Shown piece after piece: positions 45,065-53,966 of a stretch of DNA of 64,000 nucleotides. Source of the DNA: Thermoleophilaceae bacterium (GTDB lineage: Bacteria > Actinomycetota > Thermoleophilia > Solirubrobacterales > Thermoleophilaceae); assembly GCA_030447725.1 (NCBI GenBank), contig JAUJOQ010000001.1, forward strand, positions 311,068-375,067, read 5' to 3'. The notes below the pieces were generated by a model. That model had not been told where the DNA came from. It made no database searches and saw nothing but the letters and a program-made list of their open reading frames with translations. Both the position numbers and the translations under genes were made by a program. The stretch's first letter is position 1. Every line of letters starts with the position of its first letter.

Positions 45065-46515
45065 GCGCCCGCACCCGCGAGCTGATGGGGCTCATCCCCG
45101 TGTCGCTGCTGGTAAGCGCCGGCTTCGCCGCGGTGCTGCTCACTCGCACCGAGGAGGTGAGCGACGCAACTGCGACCTACGGGCTGGTGTTTCTGGGGTT
45201 GTGCGTCTTCGCTCACCTCTTCATCCGTGCGCGGCTTCCCGATGCCGACCCCTATCTCTTTCCCCTCGCGGCGCTGCTGGCGGCTTTCGGCCTCGTGGTG
45301 ATCTACCGGATCGACGCCGAGCTGGCGCGCCAGCAGGCGCAGTGGTTCGTGATCGGCCTGGCCTTCTTCTGTGCGACGATCGCCTTCCTACGCGATCACC
45401 ATGTGCTGGAGCGCTACCGGTACACGATCGCCGCCGCCGGGATCGCCCTGCTCGTGATGCCGCGCCTGCCCGGGATCGGCAGCCAGGTGCGGGGCGCCTA
45501 CCTGGCGGTGGACGTCGGTCCGATCCAGTTCCAGCCGGCCGAGTTCGCCAAGATCGCGATCATCGTCTTTCTGGCGAGCTACCTGCGCGACACCGGGGAC
45601 GTGCTCGTACGCGCGCGCCTGAAGCCGCTGCCCTACGTGCAGCAGGCGGTGATGTTCGCACTGCCGGCCCTCGTCGTCGCTTTGATCGCAGTCGCGCTCG
45701 ACGTGGGACCCGCGGTCACGGTCCTGCTCGTGGTGTTCACCGTCTCCATGGCCGCGGTGATGAGGGAGCGGCCTTCGCTGAAGCACTTCGGACCGCTGCT
45801 GCTGGTCTGGGGCGTGGCGATGTTCATGCTGCTGGTGATCCGCGATCTGGGCAGCTCGCTGATGTTCTTCGGCGGCTTTCTCGCGCTTCTGTACGTTGCC
45901 ACGGCACGGCTGTCCCTCGTGGGGATGGGGGCCACCATGTTCCTCGGAGGCGCCACCTACTTCGCGAGCACCGTCGGGCATGTGCAGCAGCGCATCGAGG
46001 TGTGGCAGGACCCGTTCGACCGCGAACTCTACGACGCGGTCGGCGGCAGCTATCAGATCGCCCAGTCCCTCTTCGCGCAGGCCGACGGAGGATTGTTCGG
46101 GCAGGGGTTCGGCCAGGCGCTGCTCGAGCTGCCCAGCGGCCAGAGCATCCTGCCCGCCGCGCATACCGACCTGATCTACGCGGTGATCGCCGACGAGCTC
46201 GGTCTCTTCGGGGCCGCGGGGCTGATCCTCGCCTACCTGCTTTTCGCCAGCCGCGGGTTCAAGACCGCGCTCGTGGCCGCCGACGGGTTCTCCAAGCTGC
46301 TGGCCACGGGCCTGACTGCGGTGTTCGCGTTGCAGGTGTTCGTGATCATCGGCGGCGTGACCAAGGTGATCCCACTCACGGGCGTGACGCTGCCCTTCGT
46401 GTCCTACGGTGGCAGCTCGATCGTGGCCAACCTGGTGCTGCTGGCGCTGCTGCTGATCGTGTCCGACCATGCCCGCAAGGACCGCGGCCGCATGGACCAG
46501 GGTGGGCTCGTATGA
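45061..46515 (+). CDS. rodA: RodA/FtsW/SpoVE (SEDS) peptidoglycan glycosyltransferase
   Basis: The 484-residue polytopic protein (about 12 helices) polymerises lipid II. SEDS features include QPAEFAKIAIIVFLASYL, LGSSLMFFGGFLALLYVA, AHTDLIYAVIADELGLFG and LPFVSYGGSSIVANL. Its position directly before a class B PBP gene and after the phosphatase is the conserved rodA-pbpA arrangement. ATG 45061 overlaps the pstP stop. Confidence 0.93.
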   Translation: MSARTRELMGLIPVSLLVSAGFAAVLLTRTEEVSDATATYGLVFLGLCVFAHLFIRARLPDADPYLFPLAALLAAFGLVVIYRIDAELARQQAQWFVIGLAFFCATIAFLRDHHVLERYRYTIAAAGIALLVMPRLPGIGSQVRGAYLAVDVGPIQFQPAEFAKIAIIVFLASYLRDTGDVLVRARLKPLPYVQQAVMFALPALVVALIAVALDVGPAVTVLLVVFTVSMAAVMRERPSLKHFGPLLLVWGVAMFMLLVIRDLGSSLMFFGGFLALLYVATARLSLVGMGATMFLGGATYFASTVGHVQQRIEVWQDPFDRELYDAVGGSYQIAQSLFAQADGGLFGQGFGQALLELPSGQSILPAAHTDLIYAVIADELGLFGAAGLILAYLLFASRGFKTALVAADGFSKLLATGLTAVFALQVFVIIGGVTKVIPLTGVTLPFVSYGGSSIVANLVLLALLLIVSDHARKDRGRMDQGGLV

Positions 46516-46528
46516 CGGAAGTTCGCCG

Positions 46529-47980
46529 ATGAACCGCCAGATCGTCCAGCTCTTCGGCCTGTCGATGCTGCTCTTCGCGACGCTCGTGGGCTTCACGTCG
46601 CGCTGGACGGTGTTCGAGGCCGAGGCGCTCAAGGACCAGGCGCTCAACCGCCGGTCGCTCATCGAGGCGCAGCAGATACCCCGTGGGCTGATCCGCGCGG
46701 CCGACGGCACCGTGCTGGCGCGCAGCGTGCCCAAGGGCTCCGGTCAGCGGCGGATCTTCCAGCGCACCTATCCCGAGGACAACCTGTTCGCGCACGCGGT
46801 CGGCTACTCGTTCCTCGAACGCGGCAGCACCGGGATCGAGCGCTACCGCAACGACGAGCTGACCGGCGAGGAGGACGAGTTCAGCTCGATCTTCTCCGAG
46901 TTGCAGTCCGAGCAGCCCGAGGGCAGCGACGTGACCACCACGCTGGACCTCGAGGCGCAGCGCACGGCCGTGGAGGCGCTGGGCGACCGCCAGGGCGCAA
47001 TTGTGGCAATCGAGCCCGCCACGGGCAGAGTACGGGCGATGGCCTCCTCGCCGGACTTCAACCCCAACGAGGTGCCGACAGATCGCTTCCGCGAGCTGAA
47101 CACCGACGAGGAGGCGCGTCCTGTGGTCAACCGCGCGACGCAGGCCAACTACCAACCCGGATCGACCTTCAAGGTGGTGACCGCGGCGGCGGCGCTAGAC
47201 AGCGGAAAGTTCAGCTCCGAATCGATCGTGGACGGCACCTCCGGCCAGCCGGTGAGCGGCGTGCCGCTGGCGAATTTCGGCGGCCAGGACTTCGGCGCGA
47301 TCACGCTCACCGACGGCCTCACCAACTCGGTGAACACCGTCTGGGCGCAGGTCGGTGAGCAGATCGGGCCCAACACGCTGGTGGAGTACATGAACCGCTT
47401 CGGCTTCGGCCAGGATCCGCCGCTCGACTACCCCGAGGATCAGATGAACGCCAGCGGTATCCGCAACGCCGACGGCCGGCTGGTCGGCGGCGACGGTGGC
47501 TTCGACGTCGGGCGGGTGGCGATCGGCCAGGGCGGCGCCGAGGGCCAGATCCAGGTGACGCCGCTGCAGATGGCGATGGTCGCGGCGGCGGTCGGCAACG
47601 AGGGAAGGCTGATGCGGCCGTGGCTGACCGAGAAGATCGTCGCCCCCGACGGCCGCGTCGAGGAGAGCTTCGAGCCCCAGGAGCAGAGCCAGGTGATGTC
47701 CGCTGAGTCGGCCGGCGAGCTCGCGGCGATGATGAGCCGTGTGGTGGAGGAGGGCACCGGCACCGCCGCGGCCCTGTCAGGCGTCCCCGTGGCGGGCAAG
47801 ACCGGTACCGCCGAGGTGGCCGGCGCGCAGCTCAACCAGCTCTGGTTCATCGGCTTCGCTCCGGTGGAGAACCCGCAGGTGGCGATCGCGGTCACCCTCG
47901 AGGACCAGCCGCTCGGCACTCAGGGCGGCCAGGTGGCGGCGCCGCTGGCCGCGCAGGTGATGGAGACGCTGCTGAGATGA
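46529..47980 (+). CDS. pbpA: Class B penicillin-binding protein PbpA
   Basis: The 483-residue transpeptidase pairs with the SEDS protein. One N-terminal membrane helix, a pedestal domain, then the active-site Ser212 in GSTFK, SVN at 267-269 and KTGT near 432. ATG 46529 follows the rodA stop by 13 nt; the ORF track's start overlaps rodA. Its stop overlaps pknB by 4 nt, so PBP and kinase are coupled. Confidence 0.94.
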   Translation: MNRQIVQLFGLSMLLFATLVGFTSRWTVFEAEALKDQALNRRSLIEAQQIPRGLIRAADGTVLARSVPKGSGQRRIFQRTYPEDNLFAHAVGYSFLERGSTGIERYRNDELTGEEDEFSSIFSELQSEQPEGSDVTTTLDLEAQRTAVEALGDRQGAIVAIEPATGRVRAMASSPDFNPNEVPTDRFRELNTDEEARPVVNRATQANYQPGSTFKVVTAAAALDSGKFSSESIVDGTSGQPVSGVPLANFGGQDFGAITLTDGLTNSVNTVWAQVGEQIGPNTLVEYMNRFGFGQDPPLDYPEDQMNASGIRNADGRLVGGDGGFDVGRVAIGQGGAEGQIQVTPLQMAMVAAAVGNEGRLMRPWLTEKIVAPDGRVEESFEPQEQSQVMSAESAGELAAMMSRVVEEGTGTAAALSGVPVAGKTGTAEVAGAQLNQLWFIGFAPVENPQVAIAVTLEDQPLGTQGGQVAAPLAAQVMETLLR

Positions 47981-49890
47981 CCGAAGTAGCCGAGAACACC
48001 ACGGTCGACGGGCGCTACCGCATCCTGCGCCGCATCGGGTCAGGCGGGATGGCCGACGTCTACCTGGCCGAGGACAGCCACCTGGGGCGTGAGGTGGCGC
48101 TCAAGGTGCTGCATCGCCGTTTCGCTCAGGACGCCGAGTTCGTGGAGCGCTTCCGCCGCGAGGCGCGCTCCGCGGCAGGCCTTCAGCACCCCAACGTGGT
48201 CGCCGTCTACGACCGGGGCGAGCACGACGGCACCTACTACATCGCCATGGAGTATCTGAGCGGCCGCACGCTCAAGGACATCGTGACCGAGGAGGCTCCC
48301 CTCGATCAGATACGGACGATCGAACTGGGCGTGAGCATCCTCCAGGCGGCGGCGTTCGCCCACCGGCACGGCGTGGTCCATCGCGACTTCAAGCCCCATA
48401 ACGTGATCGTCGACGACGACGGGGTGCCAAAGGTCACGGACTTCGGCATTGCCCGCGCCGGGGCGTCGGAGATGACCGAGACGGGCTCGATCATGGGCAC
48501 CGCGCAGTACCTGTCACCGGAGCAGGCCCAGGGCCACTCCGTGACCGCGGCCTCGGACATCTATTCGATCGGGATCATGCTCTATGAGATGCTCACCGCC
48601 AAGCAGCCCTTCGGGGGGGACAGCGCCGTCTCGATAGCGCTCAAGCACCTTTCCGAGCCGCCTCCAGCGATGTCGGGGGAGGGGCTCGCCATCGAGCCCA
48701 ACCTCGAGGCCGTGGTGATGGGCGCGCTGGCAAAGGATCCGGCCGCGCGATGGGCCTCGGCGGACGACTTCGCTGTGGCGCTCGAGGCTTGCCGACCGTA
48801 CGTGGAGGCCCAGGCCGCCGGGGGCAACGGCCCCGTCGCGACGGACAGCACGGCGGCCTTTGCGGCGGTACCCGTGGTCGCGGCGGGCCCGGCGGTGGCC
48901 CCTGCCGCCGCCGAGGAAGAGGAGGAGCGATCGCGGCGGTGGCCCATGCTCACCCTAGGGCTGCTGGTGCTGGTGCTCATCGGGCTGATGATCTTCGCGT
49001 TCTCCCGCCCGGAGGAGGTCGACGTGCCGCGGGTGGTGGGCCAGCAGCTCACCGACGCCCGGGAACGGCTCGACCGCGCCGGCTTCGAGCAGGTGGAGGT
49101 CGAGCGCGAGCGCAGCTTCGCTCCCCTGGATCGCGTGCTGCGCCAAGACCCCGACCCGGGCGAGCGCGCGCCTCGAGACGAGCCGGTCGTCCTGATCGTC
49201 TCGGGTGGGCCGGGGAAGGTGCGGGTGCCCGACGTGACCAACTTGCCGGAGGAGCGAGCGCGCAAGGACCTGAACGAGGCCGGACTGAAGGTCGATACCG
49301 ATGTCGAGCCCTCGAACAACGTCAAGAAGGGCTTTGTGATCCGTACCTCTCCACCCGCCACGACCTCGGTGGACCGCGACAGTCGTGTGAGGATGTTCGT
49401 GAGCTCGGGGCCGAAGAGGGTCTCCGTGCCCGATGTGGTGGGCCTCACCCGTGAGGCCGCCGAGACGCGCCTCACCCGTGAGGGCCTCGACGTGCGCGTG
49501 GAGATGCAGCAGTCCGAGGAGCCCGAGAACGAGGTGATCGCCCAGTCTCCGGGGGCCGGGGAGACGCTCGACCGCGGCGACGACGTGACGATCACCGTGG
49601 CCGTGGCGCCCGAGGAGCCCGAGCCGGTAACCGTTCCCGATGTGACCGGCCTGACCCGGGCCGAGGCCCTGCGGGCGCTGCGCAACGCGGGGCTTCGGGG
49701 ATCGGTCAGCGAGCGCGCCACAGACAACGCCGACGAGGATGGAGTGGTGCTCAGGCAGAGCCCGGGCAACGGCGCGGAGGTCGACTCGGGCGCCACCGTG
49801 ACGCTGGTCGTGGGGCGCTTCGAGGCGCCGGAGGACCCCGTCGATCCGGATCCGGTGGCTCCCGACCCCACGGTTCCCGGCGAGCCGTGA
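47977..49890 (+). CDS. pknB: PASTA-domain Ser/Thr kinase PknB
   Basis: The 637-residue receptor kinase. Kinase domain at about 14-270: GSGGMADVYLAED, ALKVL lysine, HRDFKPHNVIV, VTDFGIARA and GTAQYLSPEQA. A membrane helix lies near 325-345, followed by four extracytoplasmic PASTA repeats that open VPRVVGQQ, VPDVTNLP, VPDVVGLT and VPDVTGLT and bind muropeptides or lipid II. Its TGA stop lies in the first copy of a 41-bp tandem repeat that also contains the old ddl start. Confidence 0.96.
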   Translation: MTEVAENTTVDGRYRILRRIGSGGMADVYLAEDSHLGREVALKVLHRRFAQDAEFVERFRREARSAAGLQHPNVVAVYDRGEHDGTYYIAMEYLSGRTLKDIVTEEAPLDQIRTIELGVSILQAAAFAHRHGVVHRDFKPHNVIVDDDGVPKVTDFGIARAGASEMTETGSIMGTAQYLSPEQAQGHSVTAASDIYSIGIMLYEMLTAKQPFGGDSAVSIALKHLSEPPPAMSGEGLAIEPNLEAVVMGALAKDPAARWASADDFAVALEACRPYVEAQAAGGNGPVATDSTAAFAAVPVVAAGPAVAPAAAEEEEERSRRWPMLTLGLLVLVLIGLMIFAFSRPEEVDVPRVVGQQLTDARERLDRAGFEQVEVERERSFAPLDRVLRQDPDPGERAPRDEPVVLIVSGGPGKVRVPDVTNLPEERARKDLNEAGLKVDTDVEPSNNVKKGFVIRTSPPATTSVDRDSRVRMFVSSGPKRVSVPDVVGLTREAAETRLTREGLDVRVEMQQSEEPENEVIAQSPGAGETLDRGDDVTITVAVAPEEPEPVTVPDVTGLTRAEALRALRNAGLRGSVSERATDNADEDGVVLRQSPGNGAEVDSGATVTLVVGRFEAPEDPVDPDPVAPDPTVPGEP

Positions 49891-49958
49891 GGGTGGCCCT
49901 GCTCGCTGGCGGCCGCTCCGGCGAGCCGTGAGGGTGGCCCTGCTCGCCGGCGGCCGCT
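49877..49958 (+). repeat. 41-bp tandem duplication at the pknB-ddl junction
   Basis: Copy 1 (49877-49917) and copy 2 (49918-49958) differ at one base and are followed by the first 8 bases of a third. Copy 1 carries the pknB stop overlapping a GTG. That GTG now reads 14 codons and stops in copy 2, where the functional ddl GTG lies. Confidence 0.9.
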
Positions 49959-50902
49959 CCGGCGAGCACGATGTGTCACTGGCCTCCGCGGCGGCCGTAC
50001 GATCCGGACTCCAACAGGCAGGCCACGAGCCGGTCTCGGTGGAGATCTCCCGCGCCGGGCGCTGGACACGCGACGGATCGCCGGTGGTCCTGGACCCCGG
50101 GGAGGGCCTGCTCGGCTGCGATGTCGCCTTTCCCGTGATGCACGGGCCCTACGGCGAGGACGGCACGGTTCAGGGGCTGCTGGAGGCGCTGGACGTCCCC
50201 TACGTGGGGGCCGGGGTGCTGACCTCGGCGCTGTGCATGGACAAGGTGCTGTTCAAGGACCTGATGGGCGCGGCGCGACTGCCCCAGGTCGGCTACGCGG
50301 CGCTCCGCGAAGGCGAAGACGAGGCGCCACTGGCCGAGCTCGGCCTGCCCGTATTCGTCAAGCCGGCCCGGATGGGCTCCTCGGTCGGCATCTCGAAGGT
50401 GGCCGTGGCGGCAGACCTGCCTGCGGCGCTGGCTGCCGCCTTCCAGCACGATCCGCTGGTGATCGTCGAGGCCATGTCGCACGGCATGGAGGTGGAGTGC
50501 TCGGTGGTGGGCGATGCCGCCCCGCAGGCGTCGGTACCCGGCGAGATCACGTTCGAGGGCGACTGGTACGACTACGAGGCCAAGTACCGGCAGGGCGGCA
50601 TGGAGCTGATCGTGCCGGCCCGGCTGCCCGAGCCGGTGCTCGAGCAGGTGCGAGGCCTGGCCATCGAGGTCTTCCTGCGAGTCGGCTGCGCTGGGATGGC
50701 GCGCTGCGACTTCTTCGTGGAGGACCCGGAGGGTGAGGCGCGGGTGCTCGTGAACGAGCTGAACACGATCCCCGGGTTCACGGAGACCAGCGTCTACGCA
50801 CGGCTGTTCGAGGAGAGCGGCATGTCCTATCCGGCGCTCCTCGATCGCCTGCTGGCCATCGCACTAGAGCGCCACGAGCGCATGGGGCGCTACCGCCCCT
50901 GA
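49928..50902 (+). CDS. ddl: D-alanine--D-alanine ligase (paralogue 2)
   Basis: A 324-residue ATP-grasp ligase: LAGGRSGEHDVSLAS, HGPYGEDGTVQGLLEALD, VKPARMGSSVGI, the omega-loop WYDYEAKY and NELNTIPGFTETS. It closely matches classical Ddl, including the loop that closes over the phosphorylated intermediate. GTG 49928 is in the second copy of the 41-bp duplication. Its position after rodA-pbpA-pknB suggests it is the housekeeping peptidoglycan enzyme, with the copy at 20001 as the paralogue. Confidence 0.94.
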   Translation: MRVALLAGGRSGEHDVSLASAAAVRSGLQQAGHEPVSVEISRAGRWTRDGSPVVLDPGEGLLGCDVAFPVMHGPYGEDGTVQGLLEALDVPYVGAGVLTSALCMDKVLFKDLMGAARLPQVGYAALREGEDEAPLAELGLPVFVKPARMGSSVGISKVAVAADLPAALAAAFQHDPLVIVEAMSHGMEVECSVVGDAAPQASVPGEITFEGDWYDYEAKYRQGGMELIVPARLPEPVLEQVRGLAIEVFLRVGCAGMARCDFFVEDPEGEARVLVNELNTIPGFTETSVYARLFEESGMSYPALLDRLLAIALERHERMGRYRP

Positions 50903-50911
50903 GCCCCGGAC

Positions 50912-52387
50912 TCACCGGAAGAGCGCGAGCTCCTGGATCTCGGCCTTCTCCTGCTCGCCGAGGTCGGTGATCCAGAGCAGGTAGTAGCGGAACCTCTCGC
51001 CTCCGGCGCTGATCGCGATCCGCTCGGTCTCCGAGACGGTGGCGTCGGCGCTCACCTTCTCCCAGCCCGAGACGTCCTCGGGCACCTCGTTGGCCGCGTA
51101 CACCGAGGCGGTGAAGCCCGGCGTCGGGGTGGTCAGGTCCAGGCGGCGCGCGGAGATCGCCGAGCCCACATCCACGTAGAGCCCGACGCCATCCTTGCCG
51201 AGGCTCTGGAGATCGGTCTCATAGCTCTCCGTGTCCCAATTCGTGGTCCGGTTGCCGTCGATCGCGTTCTGGGTCGCCTCCGGGGACTCGTTGTCATCGC
51301 CCTGAGGGTCGTAGTCGTCGGCCGCATCGCTGGGCAGGGAGACCGCAGTGAGGCCGGCGGAGCGGGTGACCGCAGGCGTGCCGGCGCCCTTCTCGGTGCG
51401 GGTGGCGAGGTAGGCCACCGCGCCGCCGGCCAGCACTATCAAGGTGAGCACCGTGAGCAACCAGCGGCGAGGGTTGCGCAGGCGAACGGGCACGAAGTCG
51501 GCGGTGTCGTCGGGGAGGGCGCGCAGGACGTTCGTGGCCTCCCCGGTCGACTCACCCGAGCGCGCGACCTCGATCGCGAGGACCTCCTCGAGATCTGCCA
51601 CCACCTCCTCGGCGGTGGCGTAGCGGTTGGCGGTCTCCTTGGCCGTCGCCTGCTCCAGCACTGCGGCCAGCGAGGCGGACACCTCGGGGCGGCGCCGCTG
51701 CACGTCGGGTATCGCCTCACCCACGTGCTTCATGGCCACCGCCACCTGGCTGTCGGCCTTGAAGGGCACCTCACCGGTGAGCATCTCGAAGAGCACAATG
51801 CCGAGCGAGTAGACGTCGGACTGCTCGGTCACCTCCTTGCCGAGGGCCTGCTCGGGGGATACGTAATCGGTGGTGCCGAGCACCCGACCGGTCGCGGTCA
51901 GGCCGTGCGCCTCCAGCGAGCGCGCGATGCCGAAGTCGGTGACCTTGGCGCGGCCCTCCATGTCGATCAGCACGTTCTGCGGCTTCACGTCACGGTGCAC
52001 GAGGCGCTCGCCGTGGGCACATGAGAGCCCGCGGCCGATCTCGATGGCGTAGGCCACGGCCTCGGCCACGGGTAGGCGCCCCATCCGCTTGATCCGCTCC
52101 TTGAGCGTCTCGCCCTCCACGTACTCGAGCACGATGTAGGGCGTGCCGCCGTCCTCCCCGAAGTCGATCACGGTGACCACGTGAGGGTGCGACAGCCGCG
52201 CCACGGTCCGGGCCTCGCGCCGGAAGCGCTCGAGCTGGTCCGGATCATCCGAGATGTCGCGGTGCATCAGCTTGATCGCCACCCAGCGCTCCAGGGTGGG
52301 ATCGAAGGCGCGGTAGACGGTGGACATGCCGCCGGAGCCGATCTTCTCCTCCAGGCGGAAGCGGTCGTTCAGGGAGGTGCCGATCAT
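50912..52387 (-). CDS. Ser/Thr protein kinase with discoidin-like extracytoplasmic domain
   Basis: The ~491-residue kinase has GSGGMSTVYRAFD, VAIKLM lysine, LVHRDVKPQNVLI, VTDFGIARS and GTTDYVSPEQALG, then a juxtamembrane linker, one helix (WLLTVLTLIVLAGGAVAYL) near residue 315, and a C-terminal segment with NAIDGNRTTNWDTESY typical of discoidin (F5/8-type) carbohydrate-binding folds. ATG 52387 gives the family opening MIGTSLNDRFRLEEKIG; ATG 52414, nine codons earlier, would share a CCATGG with the divergent gene. It may sense cell-wall or surface glycans. Confidence 0.87.
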   Translation of the reverse strand: MIGTSLNDRFRLEEKIGSGGMSTVYRAFDPTLERWVAIKLMHRDISDDPDQLERFRREARTVARLSHPHVVTVIDFGEDGGTPYIVLEYVEGETLKERIKRMGRLPVAEAVAYAIEIGRGLSCAHGERLVHRDVKPQNVLIDMEGRAKVTDFGIARSLEAHGLTATGRVLGTTDYVSPEQALGKEVTEQSDVYSLGIVLFEMLTGEVPFKADSQVAVAMKHVGEAIPDVQRRRPEVSASLAAVLEQATAKETANRYATAEEVVADLEEVLAIEVARSGESTGEATNVLRALPDDTADFVPVRLRNPRRWLLTVLTLIVLAGGAVAYLATRTEKGAGTPAVTRSAGLTAVSLPSDAADDYDPQGDDNESPEATQNAIDGNRTTNWDTESYETDLQSLGKDGVGLYVDVGSAISARRLDLTTPTPGFTASVYAANEVPEDVSGWEKVSADATVSETERIAISAGGERFRYYLLWITDLGEQEKAEIQELALFR

Positions 52388-52412
52388 CTGCCTGCGTATT
52401 GTGGGGCTTTCC

Positions 52413-53249
52413 ATGGCCGTTCGCGTCCGCTGTATCACCGATCCGGCCTGCGTCTGGTCCTGGGCCAGTGAGCCGGCGGTGCGCGCCCTGATGGTGGAGT
52501 TCGGCGAAGACCTCGCTTGGACCTTCGTGATGGGCGGGCTCGCGCGCGAGTTCCCCCCTGAGGGCTTGGGACATCACTGGATGGACGCCGCCGCCGACAG
52601 CGGCATGCCCACCGATCCCCGGGTCTGGGCGCAGGGCCCGATGCGGTCGAGCTATCCCGCCTGCATTGCGGTCAAGGCGGCTGCCCAGCAGGCGCCCGAC
52701 GGCGGCTATCGCTACCTGCGCTCGTTGCGTGAGGGGATCTTCTGCTTCGCACGCAAGCTGGACGCGAGCGAGGCGCTGGCCGGCGAGGCGCGCGATGCCG
52801 GCCTCGACGTGGAGCGCTTCAGGCTCGACCTGGCCTCGAATGCGACGGTGGAGGCCTTCGGCGCCGACCTCGAGGAGGCGCGCGACGTGCCGGAGGTGGT
52901 GCGCCAGGCCGACAAGGTGGGCTGCTCCGACGCCGTGGGCGAGGAGCGCGTGTCGTTTCCGACGGTTCGCTTCCAGGGCGACGACGGCGAGGTCCGCTGG
53001 GTATGCGGCTTCCGGCCGGTGGAGGCGTATCGGGACGCGGTGCTGGGAGCGGGTGGGCGCCCCTCACAGGACCCCCGACCGAGCGTCCTGGACGCGGTCC
53101 GCAGCTTCGGGCGGATGGCGGCGCCCGAGGTGGCGGCGGTGTGCGACATACCGCTGCTGAAGGCCGAGGCCGAGCTGGCGGCGCTCGCCCTGGAGTGGCG
53201 CGTGCGGCCGGTGCCGGTGCTGGCCGGGCGGCTGTGGGAGCGCGCCTAG
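52413..53249 (+). CDS. DsbA-family thioredoxin-fold protein
   Basis: The 278-residue protein resembles the DsbA/FrnE-like family: N-terminal TDPACVWSWASEPAV (a single Cys with VWSW replaces the usual CxxC), helical insertion with SYPACIAVKAA, a FCFARKLDASEALAGEA segment and the FPTVRFQG cis-proline-like region. With only one cysteine in the active-site segment, it is probably not a classical disulfide oxidoreductase. ATG 52413 gives the family start. It converges on vapC with a 2-nt gap. Confidence 0.8.
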   Translation: MAVRVRCITDPACVWSWASEPAVRALMVEFGEDLAWTFVMGGLAREFPPEGLGHHWMDAAADSGMPTDPRVWAQGPMRSSYPACIAVKAAAQQAPDGGYRYLRSLREGIFCFARKLDASEALAGEARDAGLDVERFRLDLASNATVEAFGADLEEARDVPEVVRQADKVGCSDAVGEERVSFPTVRFQGDDGEVRWVCGFRPVEAYRDAVLGAGGRPSQDPRPSVLDAVRSFGRMAAPEVAAVCDIPLLKAEAELAALALEWRVRPVPVLAGRLWERA

Positions 53250-53251
53250 CG

Positions 53252-53650
53252 TCAACCGCGGCGCACTCGCAGACCCGGGAGAAGGTCCGAAAGAACCTCG
53301 AAGTCGTTGTCCTGTGTCCACACGGGCAGGTCGTGCACCACGGCGGTGGCGGCGATGATCGCATCCATCGCTCCCGCCCGGCGGCCCGTGGATCGAGCGA
53401 CGGCGAGCAGGTCCCCGAGCCGTTCGGCGACCGCTTCGTCATACGCGAGCGCAATGAACGAGCGTGCCGTTTCGAGCGTCGTCTCTCGTAGGCTCCGCAG
53501 CGGTCCGTCGGGCGCGCGGCGGGCGCCGACGATCAGCTCAGTGATCGTTGCGACGGAGATTCGCGCGTCGCCGGGGGGCGGCTCGCCGAGCGGGCGGCGT
53601 TGCTCGGCCGCTACGAAGACGCTCGTGTCGACCAGGTAGCCGGGGGTCAT
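53252..53650 (-). CDS. vapC: PIN-domain toxin VapC
   Basis: The 132-residue PIN nuclease has the acidic residues of the family: Asp in LVDTSVFVAAE, Glu in ATITELIVGA, Asp in GAMDAIIAATA and Asp in WTQDNDFEVL. These bind Mg and cleave RNA, often tRNA. ATG 53650 overlaps the vapB stop by 4 nt, in the usual antitoxin-first order. Confidence 0.92.
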   Translation of the reverse strand: MTPGYLVDTSVFVAAEQRRPLGEPPPGDARISVATITELIVGARRAPDGPLRSLRETTLETARSFIALAYDEAVAERLGDLLAVARSTGRRAGAMDAIIAATAVVHDLPVWTQDNDFEVLSDLLPGLRVRRG

Positions 53651-53907
53651 GCCGTCATGTCATCGGTGGTCAGTCCCACGTCGAAGTCGGCAGGGGCGGA
53701 GACCACAGCCAGTTCCCCGGCTAGAGCGCTGAGGGCGGCGAGGTCCCTGAGCAGCAGCTCCGAAGGACGGCGTTCACTGCGCTCGTTTCGGGGCACGATG
53801 TCGGCGACCGGCCGGCCGTGCACCGTGAGCACCACATGCTCGCCGCTTTCGATCGCGGCGATGACCCGCGCGGTGTGGTTGCGAAGCTCCCGGACCGACA
53901 CGTCCAT
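53647..53907 (-). CDS. vapB: VapB/Phd-type antitoxin
   Basis: The 86-residue protein starts MDVSVRELRNHTARVIAAIE, the Phd/YefM DNA-binding fold, with GRPVADIVPR, and a C-terminal segment that would bind the toxin. ATG 53907 is chosen over the ORF track's start 11 codons upstream. The stretch RNERSERR is encoded around GAGCGCAGTGAAC, also found at 37245, and may be a small repeat-derived insert. Confidence 0.9.
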   Translation of the reverse strand: MDVSVRELRNHTARVIAAIESGEHVVLTVHGRPVADIVPRNERSERRPSELLLRDLAALSALAGELAVVSAPADFDVGLTTDDMTA

Positions 53908-53966
53908 GTGGCACAGCGTAGCCCAATGAGACGGCCGCACCCTCAGCCACCGGTTGGAGGGCTACC

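Noticed and set aside
37245-53785. Word GAGCGCAGTGAAC at the 37259 gene start and inside vapB
   Set aside because: Only 13 nt in two places without a palindromic core; too little to define a repeat family.
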